Assembly: GCA_964636985.1 (NCBI GenBank)
Contig: CAZWSX010000024.1
Location: 1 to 64,000 of the forward strand
Direction of reading: 5' to 3'
DNA from: CAZWSX01 sp964636985
GTDB taxonomy: Bacteria > Planctomycetota > Planctomycetia > Pirellulales > Pirellulaceae
DNA length: 64,000 nt
The notes under the pieces: model-generated
What the model was told of the DNA's origin: nothing
Database searches by the model: none
Seen by the model: the letters and a program-made list of their open reading frames with translations, nothing else
Program-made: the position numbers and the translations under genes
In this document: positions 17,048 through 24,823 of the stretch, piece after piece
Layout: every line of letters starts with the position of its first letter
How positions within the stretch are numbered: the stretch's first letter is position 1

Positions 17048-17344
17048 TCACTCGCCCTTCTCCTCGCTCGCTTCCATTCGTTGGCCGAGACTGTGGATGA
17101 ACAGGAATCCCATCGCTACCAGGCACCCCACTGTTAGGCACGCCAGGCCCATTTTTAGAAGGAGGACGTTTGCCGGGCGACCTTGCAGCCAGGCCTCCAG
17201 CCACTCGCCATCGATGCGCAGCACAACAAGACACGCGGCAATCACGGCGACAAGAGTGCACCCGGCGATGATGCGCGGCCAATTCCACTTGGTCGCGACA
17301 CCGCTTTGGGGAGGTGCATACGGATTGGAATTGGGCGCGTGCAT
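17048..17344 (-). CDS. Small two-helix membrane protein with NPYAPP N-terminus
   Basis: A 98-residue protein starting MHAPNSNPYAPPQSG, the planctomycete-style proline/tyrosine N-terminus also seen at 13109. Two transmembrane helices follow (about residues 25-45 and 58-85) and the tail is acidic (EASEEKGE). I chose ATG 17344; the frame opens a little further upstream. A longer overlapping frame in another register has no such features and is rejected. Function unknown. Confidence 0.65.
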   Translation of the reverse strand: MHAPNSNPYAPPQSGVATKWNWPRIIAGCTLVAVIAACLVVLRIDGEWLEAWLQGRPANVLLLKMGLACLTVGCLVAMGFLFIHSLGQRMEASEEKGE

Positions 17345-17437
17345 CGTTCCGTGAAGCAATCGGCAAACAATTAACAGCAGACAGCGGGAAAGCTCAAAGT
17401 CGAGCCGGCCCAGCCTTCATCCTAGGCTGGCGCAAAG

Positions 17438-17971
17438 TCACACGCCGGGTGCTCCCACCGTGCTCGTGCGAATGATTTTAGTTGGCTTGCCGAAGGCTCT
17501 GCGCAGCTCTTCTTCCGGGCAGCGCAGGGAGATCCGCAGGCCATCTTTCGTCATCGAGATGGCGACGGGAACATCATTATAGGGCGCGTTGATCCACGCA
17601 TCGCTGTCTCCGTAATCGCGGCTGTCGGTTGTCGTTAAGAATATGGACCAACTCAGGTCATGCACGGAGACGGAGTGAATTACCTTTCCTGGTTCCTTAA
17701 GTCCCAGTTGTTCGGCAAGTCGCTTACCGTTCTCGACCGCGCTTGCCCGATCGACTTTGAAGCCGTCAATCTCCGATGTCCACAACCACGGGCCCTCTTC
17801 GTCAGCTGCCAGATGGGCACTCGTGAAGACCTTAACTCCTGACGATCGGGTGAAATGGGATCGCCCGTAGTAAAAGTTGTAGTCGCGCGAGTCAGGCATT
17901 TCGGGACGGCTGGCAATGTACTGACTGGCCGCATAGCCCAAGATTGCGAGCACGCCGACAAGAGTAATCAA
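17438..17971 (-). CDS. Hypothetical membrane-anchored protein, N-terminus lost or unclear
   Basis: The C-terminal 175 or so residues look like a real protein: a transmembrane helix (LITLVGVLAILGYAASQ) followed by a soluble extracytoplasmic domain with many aromatic residues (DYNFYYGRSHF, PWLWTSEIDGF) ending RTSTVGAPGV. The frame stays open upstream to 18211, but that extension is arginine-rich, lacks an ATG and lies exactly antisense to a recognisable protein fragment. The natural start is therefore not visible; 17971 is an estimate (a TTG). It meets the decapitated plus-strand fragment head to head near 18000. Confidence 0.5.
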   Translation of the reverse strand: MITLVGVLAILGYAASQYIASRPEMPDSRDYNFYYGRSHFTRSSGVKVFTSAHLAADEEGPWLWTSEIDGFKVDRASAVENGKRLAEQLGLKEPGKVIHSVSVHDLSWSIFLTTTDSRDYGDSDAWINAPYNDVPVAISMTKDGLRISLRCPEEELRRAFGKPTKIIRTSTVGAPGV

Positions 17972-18000
17972 GCCGCACAGCAGGCAGCCCGGACCGCAGC

Positions 18001-18519
18001 AGTATCGCCATCGAGTTCGCCGCTCCCGCCACGGTCCACAAACAAGTCGCGACCCGAGCCCTGCTGAAAGAGGATTTGAAAATCGCGCCGCACGCGATCG
18101 AGACCGCCGCGAAGGAGTGGCAACTCGATCACGACTACACGCTGTACGCCCTCTACCCGCACATGCACCTGCGCGGGCAATCGATCCGCTTCGAAGTCGT
18201 AGGCGGCCCAATCCTACTCGATGTACCGAATTTCGATTTCAACTGGCAACACCGCTACGTGCTGTCGCAGCCCCTGAAGCTGAAGAAGGGGAGCACCATC
18301 CGCTGCACCGCGGTCTTCGACAACACCGAAGCGAACCCGAACAACCCCGACCCGAATGCGACCGTCATCCACGGCCGCCAATCAACCGACGAGATGTTCC
18401 AAGCCTGCCTGGAAGTGGCCCGCACCCACCAGCACCGACCGAAAAGAGGCTCCTCGTTTCTGCCGCTGCTCTCAGCAATCAGCATTCTCTGCATACTATG
18501 GGCAGGCAAGCGGCGGTAG
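18001..18519 (+). pseudogene. C-terminal fragment of a copper monooxygenase-like (ascorbate-dependent, type 2) domain protein
   Basis: From about 18001 the plus strand reads a protein that matches the C-terminal half of the monooxygenase-like module found in planctomycete cytochrome/redoxin proteins: ALLKEDLKIAPHA, then YALYPHMHLRGQSIRFEV (the HMH motif), LLDVPNFDFNWQHRYVL, TAVFDNTEANPNNPDP and RQSTDEMFQ. The frame has no start codon before the homology begins and is closed by a stop at 17965-17967, so at least the N-terminal half of the domain and all upstream domains are missing. A TTG at 18076 lies inside the homology. The C-terminus carries a hydrophobic segment (FLPLLSAISILCIL). I infer a gene remnant left by a rearrangement near 18000. 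Confidence 0.65.
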
Positions 18520-18544
18520 CGCTTAGCCATCTCTCGTCGTCCGC

Positions 18545-19003
18545 CTAAGCTTCCAAAAGCTTTGCCAAGGCATCGAGCAGTTCTTTCACCGTAATATTTT
18601 TCAAAGTCGTTAGGACCTCGTCCGAATTGTCGATTGGATCTCGCGAGATGATCGTCGCCTTGTAACCACCGTCTTCAAAAGAACATACGGCGGCAAGGGT
18701 GGGCGTGATGACATGAACTGCTTTGTTTGAGTCGGATCGAATGTCCGCCTTTGAAAAGCGTGTTCTCAAGGCCGATGCCAAGGCCTTTTGCTCTAACCGT
18801 GCCCGCGTCGAAAACCACTGTACTCGCGACCGGAGATCTTCCAGGACCCACGTCTCCCAAAGCTCGATGTCGAGGCCGAAGTCTTCGCCGGAAAGCCACT
18901 TGAGTTCCTCGTAAGCTTCCTCTTTCGAACAATGCCCGCGCTCATCTGGAGATATCTCCCCCTTAAGATTTGCGAGTGCCAATTCGGTGGGAAACAATTG
19001 CAT
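18545..19003 (-). CDS. Hypothetical protein
   Basis: A 152-residue soluble protein (171 if a GTG at 19060 is used). The central part is acidic and helical (KEEAYEELKWLSGEDFGLDIELW), and the C-terminus is a helix (ITVKELLDALAKLLEA). No catalytic motif or membrane segment and no recognised family. Neither candidate start has a clear ribosome binding site. It is part of a minus-strand run with the next gene upstream (gap about 130 bases). Confidence 0.55.
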   Translation of the reverse strand: MQLFPTELALANLKGEISPDERGHCSKEEAYEELKWLSGEDFGLDIELWETWVLEDLRSRVQWFSTRARLEQKALASALRTRFSKADIRSDSNKAVHVITPTLAAVCSFEDGGYKATIISRDPIDNSDEVLTTLKNITVKELLDALAKLLEA

Positions 19004-19135
19004 GACGCGGCGTCTACTGTCGCGAGTCCTATTTGCGATTAGGATACGGTGGGTGGCCACGCGGCGGTAGCGGATCGCCCACTAGCATCACCATATCATG
19101 GACGGTTTGGCGTCACGTTACGCAGCAGCATTCGT

Positions 19136-19753
19136 TCATCGGTGAGGTTCACAACCCGGCCAGCCGGTCCAAATGCCTTGCCTCTTAAGCCGCGAATAGC
19201 TTTCGGCAAGTTCATCGTCGTCCAGTTCCGAAATGATCTTCTCGTCGATGCAGTAAGAGAATTCATGGAACGTTGTCGGATCGCGCCAGTAGTGCAGCCG
19301 TCCCGTCGTTTCCTTGAAGTCGAGGTGTTCAACTTTGCATTGCTTATTGACAAGCGGCAATATGTGTTCTGATGCTGCCTCCCAGCACGTGCGGGCTGAA
19401 TAGGCGCGGACGGTCGTAATTTTCTTGGTCACGCCGTTGATTTGAGTGAATGTGAACCCGAAATCAAAAAATAAGTCAAAGTCAAGGTGACGTTCACTGC
19501 TCCACACTTCACCACCAAGGGACGTCATCTCAAGGCTCGTTTGAAGTTTTGGGTTGCTCCGAGGCACCTCTCTTCGCTCCAGCCAGCCCTTGTTCACCAT
19601 GGAATCCAGCACCGATTGCATAGCCGAATCAGGCAGGCCGTGAGTACGACCATAGAACTGCGGGAAGTCACTCGACATGTACAGCTTGGAAGGGATGATC
19701 ATCGTCGACGCCACATCCAGTACGGACAATTCAACGACGTCCAGCGAGGGCAT
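19136..19753 (-). CDS. Hypothetical protein, possible winged-helix N-terminal part
   Basis: A 205-residue soluble protein. Residues 14-85 read like a winged helix-turn-helix: a helix-rich part (DSAMQSVLDSMVNKGWLERRE) followed by a wing-like strand pair ending EMTSLGGEVWSSER, close to the LTxxGGxxWE phrase of many small planctomycete proteins. The second half is a mixed domain with many aromatic residues. DNA binding is only an inference from this pattern. The start is ATG 19753. The gap 19754-19958 upstream holds nothing recognised. Confidence 0.55.
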   Translation of the reverse strand: MPSLDVVELSVLDVASTMIIPSKLYMSSDFPQFYGRTHGLPDSAMQSVLDSMVNKGWLERREVPRSNPKLQTSLEMTSLGGEVWSSERHLDFDLFFDFGFTFTQINGVTKKITTVRAYSARTCWEAASEHILPLVNKQCKVEHLDFKETTGRLHYWRDPTTFHEFSYCIDEKIISELDDDELAESYSRLKRQGIWTGWPGCEPHR

Positions 19754-19958
19754 AGAATCACCAAGGTAAGAGCAGAAAAACGGAGGGCCTAAGCTGGTTT
19801 TTCAGCTAAGGTAGGCAACTCCCTTCGGTTCCATCTGCGTCGTTAAGGGCGAGTTTTATCGTACCTAGCGTATTATCACATCCTCAAAGCGATGGCGCGT
19901 TGTCGATGCGGCGTCGAACGAGCAAGATGCGAAAATACTTGTCTAGAACGTCACTCCC

Positions 19959-20513
19959 TCACTCGATCTCTCGAATCACCCGGCACGGATTGCCCGCCGC
20001 GAAGACGCCGCTCGGGATGCTCTTGGTCACCACGCTGCCGGCGCCGATCACGGTTTTCGAACCAATCGTGACGCCCGGGCAAATCACGGCGCTTCCTCCG
20101 ATCCACACGTCCGAACCGATCGCGACCGGTTTGCCGAGTTCATGTAGTCGCCGCGCGGCCGAATCCATGGGATGCGTCGCTGCGTAGATCTGAACCGCTG
20201 GCCCGATCAGCGTGAAATCGCCAATCGTCACGCGGCAGACGTCGAGTACGACGCAATTGAAATTGAAGTAGACGCGCTCGCCGAGGTGAATGTTCGACCC
20301 GTAGTCACAGTAGAACGGCGGTTGAATCCACGCCGAGTCTCCGCCGCAGGCGAATAGCTGAGTCAGCAACGCACGACGCGTTGTCTGGTCTCGTTCGCGC
20401 GTCGCGTTCAAATCCCAGCACAAGTCGCGGGCACGTTCTCGCGCTGCAACGAGTTCTGGATCGAATGGGTCGTACGGTTCGCCGGCCAACATTTTCTCTT
20501 TTTCGGTTGGCAT
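19959..20513 (-). CDS. Sugar O-acetyltransferase, Maa/NodL/LacA family
   Basis: A 184-residue left-handed beta-helix acyltransferase using acetyl-CoA. The N-terminus EKEKMLAGEPYDPFDPEL is the classical maltose-acetyltransferase domain (Mac), followed by hexapeptide repeats (IGDFTLIGPAVQIYAATHP, IGSDVWIGGSAVICPGVTIG, IGAGSVVTKSIPSG). The catalytic histidine is His114 in ATHPMD. The length is normal for the family. The start has GGAAGG upstream. The acceptor sugar cannot be told from sequence. Confidence 0.92.
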   Translation of the reverse strand: MPTEKEKMLAGEPYDPFDPELVAARERARDLCWDLNATRERDQTTRRALLTQLFACGGDSAWIQPPFYCDYGSNIHLGERVYFNFNCVVLDVCRVTIGDFTLIGPAVQIYAATHPMDSAARRLHELGKPVAIGSDVWIGGSAVICPGVTIGSKTVIGAGSVVTKSIPSGVFAAGNPCRVIREIE

Positions 20514-20626
20514 TGCGTTAACCTTCCGTGCTTAATGTGTTGGTCGAATTGCAGACGAATTTGCTTTCGCCTACATTTTCGACTTCCAACCTTGAGCAGA
20601 ACAAGTCAGCAGTCAAAGGGCAATTG

Positions 20627-21514
20627 ATGCGCGTGCCGATGTTGAACCGTTGGGTGATGTTCGGAGCAGCCATTGGGATTGCGTTTTGCAGCGTGACAAA
20701 AGATGCGGCCGCCGGCATTACCATCACGCTTCCCCAAACTTCAACCGCCTCCTATGAAGTACGAGGGCACGGCAGCTTTCCGGCGAACGAAATTCACCTT
20801 CATCCCCCAACCACTACGGGCACCACCTCCGCCTCCGCCGGCACCGACTTCGACTCGGGAGATGGATTCAAAGGGCATGTCGAAGCCTCGACGAGCATCA
20901 CCTCGACCGTGGGTTACAACAGCTTGCTGTTGAACTCGGTGACTTCTACGAGTGCGTTATTCACCAATCTGAGCCCGACGTTCCCGGACGATTGGTCGTT
21001 CTCCGCCTCGCAAGCGTACGCCTATTCCGACACCTTGATGATGTTCCACACCGACGAGGCGGGCGTCGCCAAGGTGACCTGGAACTACCCTGATTCCCTC
21101 GTGCAGCTTGGTACCCTTTCAGGCGAAATTCCCTCTCGAAGAACGTCCATGCACATGATTCTCACCCGAGAAGACTTTACGGAACTGGCCACAATTACGG
21201 CGGTGCTCGACACGAACGGCGTCTTCATCACACCTGAGATTCTAAGTTCGAATGGTATTTTCAACGACAACTTCGCAACGCTGAATCTCACGCCAGGGAA
21301 CTATCTCATTCGGACTATCTCGGAGACGCGTATCGACGTTTCTGGATTTCCTCACTTGCTAACTACACCGGTGGGCAATCGCGCGTCGATCACGGTGGAC
21401 GTCATCACGGAGGCAGTCGACCCGAACGCCGCCGTCCCGGAGCCGGCTTCGCTGGGCATCTTCGGCGGTCTCGGCTTGGTTGCTCTTGTTGCCGCTCGAC
21501 GACGCAAAAAGTAG
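20627..21514 (+). CDS. PEP-CTERM sorting-domain protein
   Basis: A 295-residue secreted protein. It has an N-terminal signal peptide (MLNRWVMFGAAIGIAFCSV, cut near DAAAG), then a beta-rich, Ser/Thr-rich body without cysteines, and a C-terminal PEP-CTERM tripartite signal: VPEPASLG, a hydrophobic helix (IFGGLGLVALVAA) and RRRKK. In family terms such proteins are processed by an exosortase/EpsH-type enzyme and attached to the surface or exopolysaccharide. The exosortase is not in this window. ATG 20627 has AAAGGG upstream, and the longer frame back to 20528 lacks a signal. The cargo domain is not recognised. Confidence 0.88.
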   Translation: MRVPMLNRWVMFGAAIGIAFCSVTKDAAAGITITLPQTSTASYEVRGHGSFPANEIHLHPPTTTGTTSASAGTDFDSGDGFKGHVEASTSITSTVGYNSLLLNSVTSTSALFTNLSPTFPDDWSFSASQAYAYSDTLMMFHTDEAGVAKVTWNYPDSLVQLGTLSGEIPSRRTSMHMILTREDFTELATITAVLDTNGVFITPEILSSNGIFNDNFATLNLTPGNYLIRTISETRIDVSGFPHLLTTPVGNRASITVDVITEAVDPNAAVPEPASLGIFGGLGLVALVAARRRKK

Positions 21515-21607
21515 TAGCCCCAGCACCAAGCCGTTAGTATCACCGGTTGTGGAGAAACAGATACGATAGACTAAGTAACTCGATAACTCTTATCGGAGGC
21601 ACTTCCC

Positions 21608-22024
21608 ATGAGCAGCGTCCCAGTCGAACAATTGCGAGAAGCCTACCGGCAGTGGCACGACACCAAGGGAGGAAGCGTTGAAACGTGGTTCGAGTTACTC
21701 GACGACGATGTCAGTATGGGAGCCACCGGCGGTGGAACGCCCGAGATGCCGTTCGCCAAAGTGAACCGCGGCAAGAGCGATGCCCGGCAGTATTTTGAAG
21801 GTCTCGCCAAAGACTGGGAAATGATCTCCTTCGAGCCGTCAGACTACATTGTCGACGGCGATCGCGTCGTGGTCTTGAGCCGCTGTTCCTTCCGCTTCCG
21901 CGCCACAGGCAAAGTCGCCGTCTCCTCGAAGGCCGATTTCCTCCGCTTCAAAAACGGAAAGATCGTCGAGTTCTTCGAATACTTCGATACCGCAGCCGCC
22001 TTCGCAGCCACTCGTCCCGACTAA
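21608..22024 (+). CDS. SnoaL-like / NTF2-like protein
   Basis: A 138-residue protein with the cone-shaped alpha+beta NTF2 pattern: an N-terminal helix with YRQWHDTKGGSVETWFELLDDDVSM, then MPFAKVNRGKSDARQYFEGL, VDGDRVVVLSRCSFRFRATGK and the terminal strand FKNGKIVEFFEYFDT, typical of SnoaL-like (ketosteroid-isomerase related) proteins. Such proteins are small isomerases, hydrolases or binding proteins; the ligand is unknown. The start has GGAGG nine bases upstream. It is followed by composite repeat copy 5. Confidence 0.8.
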   Translation: MSSVPVEQLREAYRQWHDTKGGSVETWFELLDDDVSMGATGGGTPEMPFAKVNRGKSDARQYFEGLAKDWEMISFEPSDYIVDGDRVVVLSRCSFRFRATGKVAVSSKADFLRFKNGKIVEFFEYFDTAAAFAATRPD

Positions 22025-22031
22025 CGAGAAT

Positions 22032-22224
22032 GGCACCGCCGAGACCCGGAGGGACCGGAGAGATGGAAGCGGCAGTCTTCACTTCAAAAATCACAAATCA
22101 AAAATCATCAATCGCCTGATCAACTAGCCGGAGATTACTTGATTGATGATTTCTGATTGTTGATGTGCGAAGTAAAACATTCAGTTCCGTCTCTTCTCCG
22201 GTCTCTCCGTGTCTCCGTGGTGAA
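22032..22224. repeat. MITE-like composite intergenic element, copy 5
   Basis: Left arm 22033-22062 (GCACCGCCGAG, ACCCGGAG, GGACCGGAG), a complete A/T-rich R3 inverted repeat at 22078-22175, and inverse right arm 22190-22223 (TCTTCTCCGG, TCTCTCCG, TGTCTCCG, TGGTG). It fills most of the 22025-22330 gap; the rest (22230-22330) shows nothing recognised. Confidence 0.75.
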
Positions 22225-22330
22225 ATCCTCTCTCTTCCCTTACACGAGCAAGTGCGCCGATCACGATCGCCCGCGCGGCGCCTATTCGCAAGGTCAAGAG
22301 TGCTGGGCTAGACGGGTGACTCGTCGCCAC

Positions 22331-23461
22331 TCAAGGCGATGTGAGGCCATCACCGATCTTTGCCAAGGCCTCGTCGACCGCCGCGTCGAGGTCGGCTGCC
22401 TTTACATCGATCGCGTGAATGAGCCCCTCGGCATTGATGACTATCACTGTCGGCCAATGTTGGATGTCGTACTCGGCTTGAAGCGGCCCGCTTCCCGCTT
22501 CGTCGCCGTCCCAGAACGTTGGCCACTCCATCCGATGTTCTTTCGCAGTCTTCTTTGCCACATCGAGCTCATCTCCGCAGTTGACGCCCAGCAAGGCGAA
22601 AGGCTTTTCCTTCATCCGCTTGAAGAGATCTCTTTCGTGCGGAACTAGGGCCATACACGGCCCACACCATGACCCCCAGAAGACCACGACTACGACCTTT
22701 CCCCGGTGGTCTTCCAGCTTGAGGGATTTGCCATCCAGAGTCTTGCCTTCGATGAGAGGAGCCGAGCATCCCGCGCGGAGATTCGCCTTGTTGCGAAAAC
22801 GCATCAGTTCGTGCTGGGCTCGCTCTCCCAGATTCCAACTGCCGTCCGGTGTGCTGACATCCGAGTAGGATTCGACGACCTGTTGGAAGCGAGTCTCGGC
22901 CTTCTTTAGTCTCGCCTTTCCGATATCCCCGATCGCGGCTCGGCGATGTGCCTCACCTAGAGCAAACGTGGCCTGCCCGCGTACATCCTTTCGCAAATGT
23001 TTCTTCGCGCACACTTCGAGGATTCTGACTGCCCAGGGCTCGTCACCGTGGCTGCGCAATAGAAAACAGAGGTCCCCTAACTTCTCGTTTTCAAAATGGC
23101 GATTCAAAATGATCTTCGCCAACACGTGGTCCACGGGATAGCGCACGTCTCCATAGAGCGTCATTGCCGCATCAAGGGCTGCTGGATCGGACGGGTAGTT
23201 CTTTATCAATTCTTGAAGAGCGGACGCATGCTGTGCCGAGGCCTCGCGATACTTCGCTTCTACGTCGCTCGCATCTTTTTCACCTTGGCGTGCAGCTCTT
23301 CTTTCGGCTTTGTACGATTTTTCCAGCGCAGCGTGCTCGCGCTTGACGGCAGCTACCAGTTCAGCAGGCGATGGCGTGTCTTGTCCCCGACAGAGGCCCG
23401 AACTGGCCAGCAAGGGAACGATAAGGACGAGAGATAGCGGATGAGACCAAACTTGGTTCAT
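22331..23461 (-). CDS. TlpA-like thioredoxin-domain protein, secreted or anchored
   Basis: A 376-residue protein with an N-terminal signal peptide (LVLIVPLLASSGLCRGQ; the cysteine just before the cleavage region could make it a lipoprotein). A helical middle region (about 40-225) precedes a TlpA/ResA-like thioredoxin fold: GKVVVVVFWGSWCGPCMALV gives the WCGPC redox motif, with GVNCGDELD and WPTVIVINAEG later. Role by family: a periplasmic thiol-disulfide oxidoreductase. The middle helical region is typical of planctomycete redoxins. The start at 23461 has GGAG. It is divergent from the YbaK-like gene. Confidence 0.85.
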   Translation of the reverse strand: MNQVWSHPLSLVLIVPLLASSGLCRGQDTPSPAELVAAVKREHAALEKSYKAERRAARQGEKDASDVEAKYREASAQHASALQELIKNYPSDPAALDAAMTLYGDVRYPVDHVLAKIILNRHFENEKLGDLCFLLRSHGDEPWAVRILEVCAKKHLRKDVRGQATFALGEAHRRAAIGDIGKARLKKAETRFQQVVESYSDVSTPDGSWNLGERAQHELMRFRNKANLRAGCSAPLIEGKTLDGKSLKLEDHRGKVVVVVFWGSWCGPCMALVPHERDLFKRMKEKPFALLGVNCGDELDVAKKTAKEHRMEWPTFWDGDEAGSGPLQAEYDIQHWPTVIVINAEGLIHAIDVKAADLDAAVDEALAKIGDGLTSP

Positions 23462-23607
23462 GAGCGATGCTCCGGTAGGCAGGTTCTAATATACCGCCGG
23501 CCGATTTCGAACATGCGATCCACGGATTAGAAATCCGTTGCTCGACGCCAAGGAAAACGACTATCTTTGAAGGCAATTCCAATTCGCAACACGCTCATCG
23601 ACGCATC

Positions 23608-24084
23608 ATGCCTTCCACCGTCTTCGAACGATTGGAGTCCAAGCTCACCGCTGCCGGTGTTGCCTTCGACATCTCACGCCACGAGCCCGTCTTCACCAGC
23701 GAAGAAGCCGCGCGCATTCGCGGTGCGACACTCGCCAGCGGAGCCAAGGCCCTGGTCTGCAAAGCTGACAGCGACTTCGTGATGATCGTGATGCCCGCCG
23801 ATTGCAAGCTCGATGGAAAACGCGTCCGCAAATCGACAGGCGTCAAGAGTCTCCGCTTCGCAACGGCCGAAGAGGTAAACGAGCTTACGGGCCTCAAACC
23901 CGGCTCGATACCTCCCTTCGGCAGCCTGTTCAACTTGCCCACCTGGTGCGATCAGCGGCTGCGCGAGCAAGTGCGAATCAACTTCAACGCCGGCGACCAC
24001 GCCATCTCAATCAACATGGCCTTCGCCGACTACCAGCGCGTCGAGTCGCCAAGATCAGGTGACTTCGCAATTGAAGCGACTTGA
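23608..24084 (+). CDS. YbaK/prolyl-tRNA deacylase-like protein
   Basis: A 158-residue protein of the YbaK/ProX editing-domain fold: SEEAARIRGATLASGAKALVCKA, VMIVMPADCKLDGKRVRK and the terminal block GSIPPFGSLFNLPTWCDQ are the family signatures. Members hydrolyse mischarged aminoacyl-tRNA (for example Cys-tRNAPro or Ala-tRNAPro); the exact specificity is unknown here. There is no clear ribosome binding site before ATG 23608. A solitary purine/pyrimidine repeat arm lies between it and the next gene. Confidence 0.85.
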   Translation: MPSTVFERLESKLTAAGVAFDISRHEPVFTSEEAARIRGATLASGAKALVCKADSDFVMIVMPADCKLDGKRVRKSTGVKSLRFATAEEVNELTGLKPGSIPPFGSLFNLPTWCDQRLREQVRINFNAGDHAISINMAFADYQRVESPRSGDFAIEAT

Positions 24085-24114
24085 ATCGAGATACCCTCCG
24101 ATCGCATTCCCCGT

Positions 24115-24155
24115 GCTTCCCTCCGTTCTCTCCGTGTCTCCGTGGTGAATTCTCC
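24115..24155. repeat. Solitary right-type repeat arm (family R2)
   Basis: TTCCCTCCG, TTCTCTCCG, TGTCTCCG and TGGTGAA units directly before the start of the methyltransferase gene at 24177. The frame of that gene stays open through this repeat, so automatic callers may extend the protein wrongly. Confidence 0.6.
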
Positions 24156-24176
24156 TCCAACGCTCCGATAGGATTC

Positions 24177-24779
24177 ATGTCCGGAACGCTCACTCGCCGC
24201 GCTCACCAAGCAATCCGCGAAACGCTGATGCCGGGTGAACTCGCCATCGATGCCACCGCAGGTAACGGGTTCGACGCTCTAGCGCTCTGCGAAGCTGTTG
24301 GGGCAACCGGTACAGTCTGGGCATTCGACGCCCAAGCCAGCGCCATCGAAAGTGCCCGCCGATTGTTGGAAGGCCGCGGCTGGCGGAATGTCCGCTTGAT
24401 CCACGAATGCCACAGCCGCATGACCGAGCTCGTGCCGCCAGAGCATCACGGGCACGTCGGCGCCGTGATGTTCAATCTCGGCTACCTGCCGCGCGGTGAT
24501 CACTCAGTCACCACCCAGGCCGCAACGACTCGCCCGGCACTAGAACAAGCGTTCGCTCTGCTACGGCCGGGCGGCGTCATCACCATCGTCGTCTACACCG
24601 CGCATCAAGGCGGACAAGAAGAATCGCAAATAGTCCGCGACTGGCTCAACCGTTTGAAAATCGCCGCGACTATCGAAGTGATCGCCAGCGAACAACCCAA
24701 CGACGATCGCGATCCGGAGCAGATTCCCTGGCTGGCTGTAGTGATCAAGAGCAAAGCTCCATTGACAGACGATTTGTGA
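24177..24779 (+). CDS. SAM-dependent tRNA/rRNA methyltransferase, MnmM (YtqB) family
   Basis: A 200-residue class I methyltransferase. DATAGNGFDALALCEAVG is the SAM-binding loop; VGAVMFNLGYLPRGDHSV is the hallmark of the YtqB/MnmM family (older name rRNA methylase, PF06962); GGVITIVVYTAHQGG follows. In Gram-positive bacteria MnmM methylates nm5s2U in the tRNA wobble position, and the same reaction is a plausible but unproven role here. I chose ATG 24177 because the upstream part of the open frame is translated from the intergenic repeat. Confidence 0.85.
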   Translation: MSGTLTRRAHQAIRETLMPGELAIDATAGNGFDALALCEAVGATGTVWAFDAQASAIESARRLLEGRGWRNVRLIHECHSRMTELVPPEHHGHVGAVMFNLGYLPRGDHSVTTQAATTRPALEQAFALLRPGGVITIVVYTAHQGGQEESQIVRDWLNRLKIAATIEVIASEQPNDDRDPEQIPWLAVVIKSKAPLTDDL

Positions 24780-24823
24780 TCTACTCCCTTTCTCCCCTTC
24801 GCCCCGTCTCCCCTTCTTGCATT

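Noticed and set aside
20395..20425. tRNA-like T-loop sequence (GTTCAAATCCC)
   Set aside because: It lies inside the acetyltransferase coding sequence and no acceptor or anticodon stem can be paired around it.
24081..24176. N-terminal extension of the MnmM-like protein
   Set aside because: The residues before Met at 24177 are translated from a copy of the intergenic repeat arm, so they are not part of the ancestral protein.
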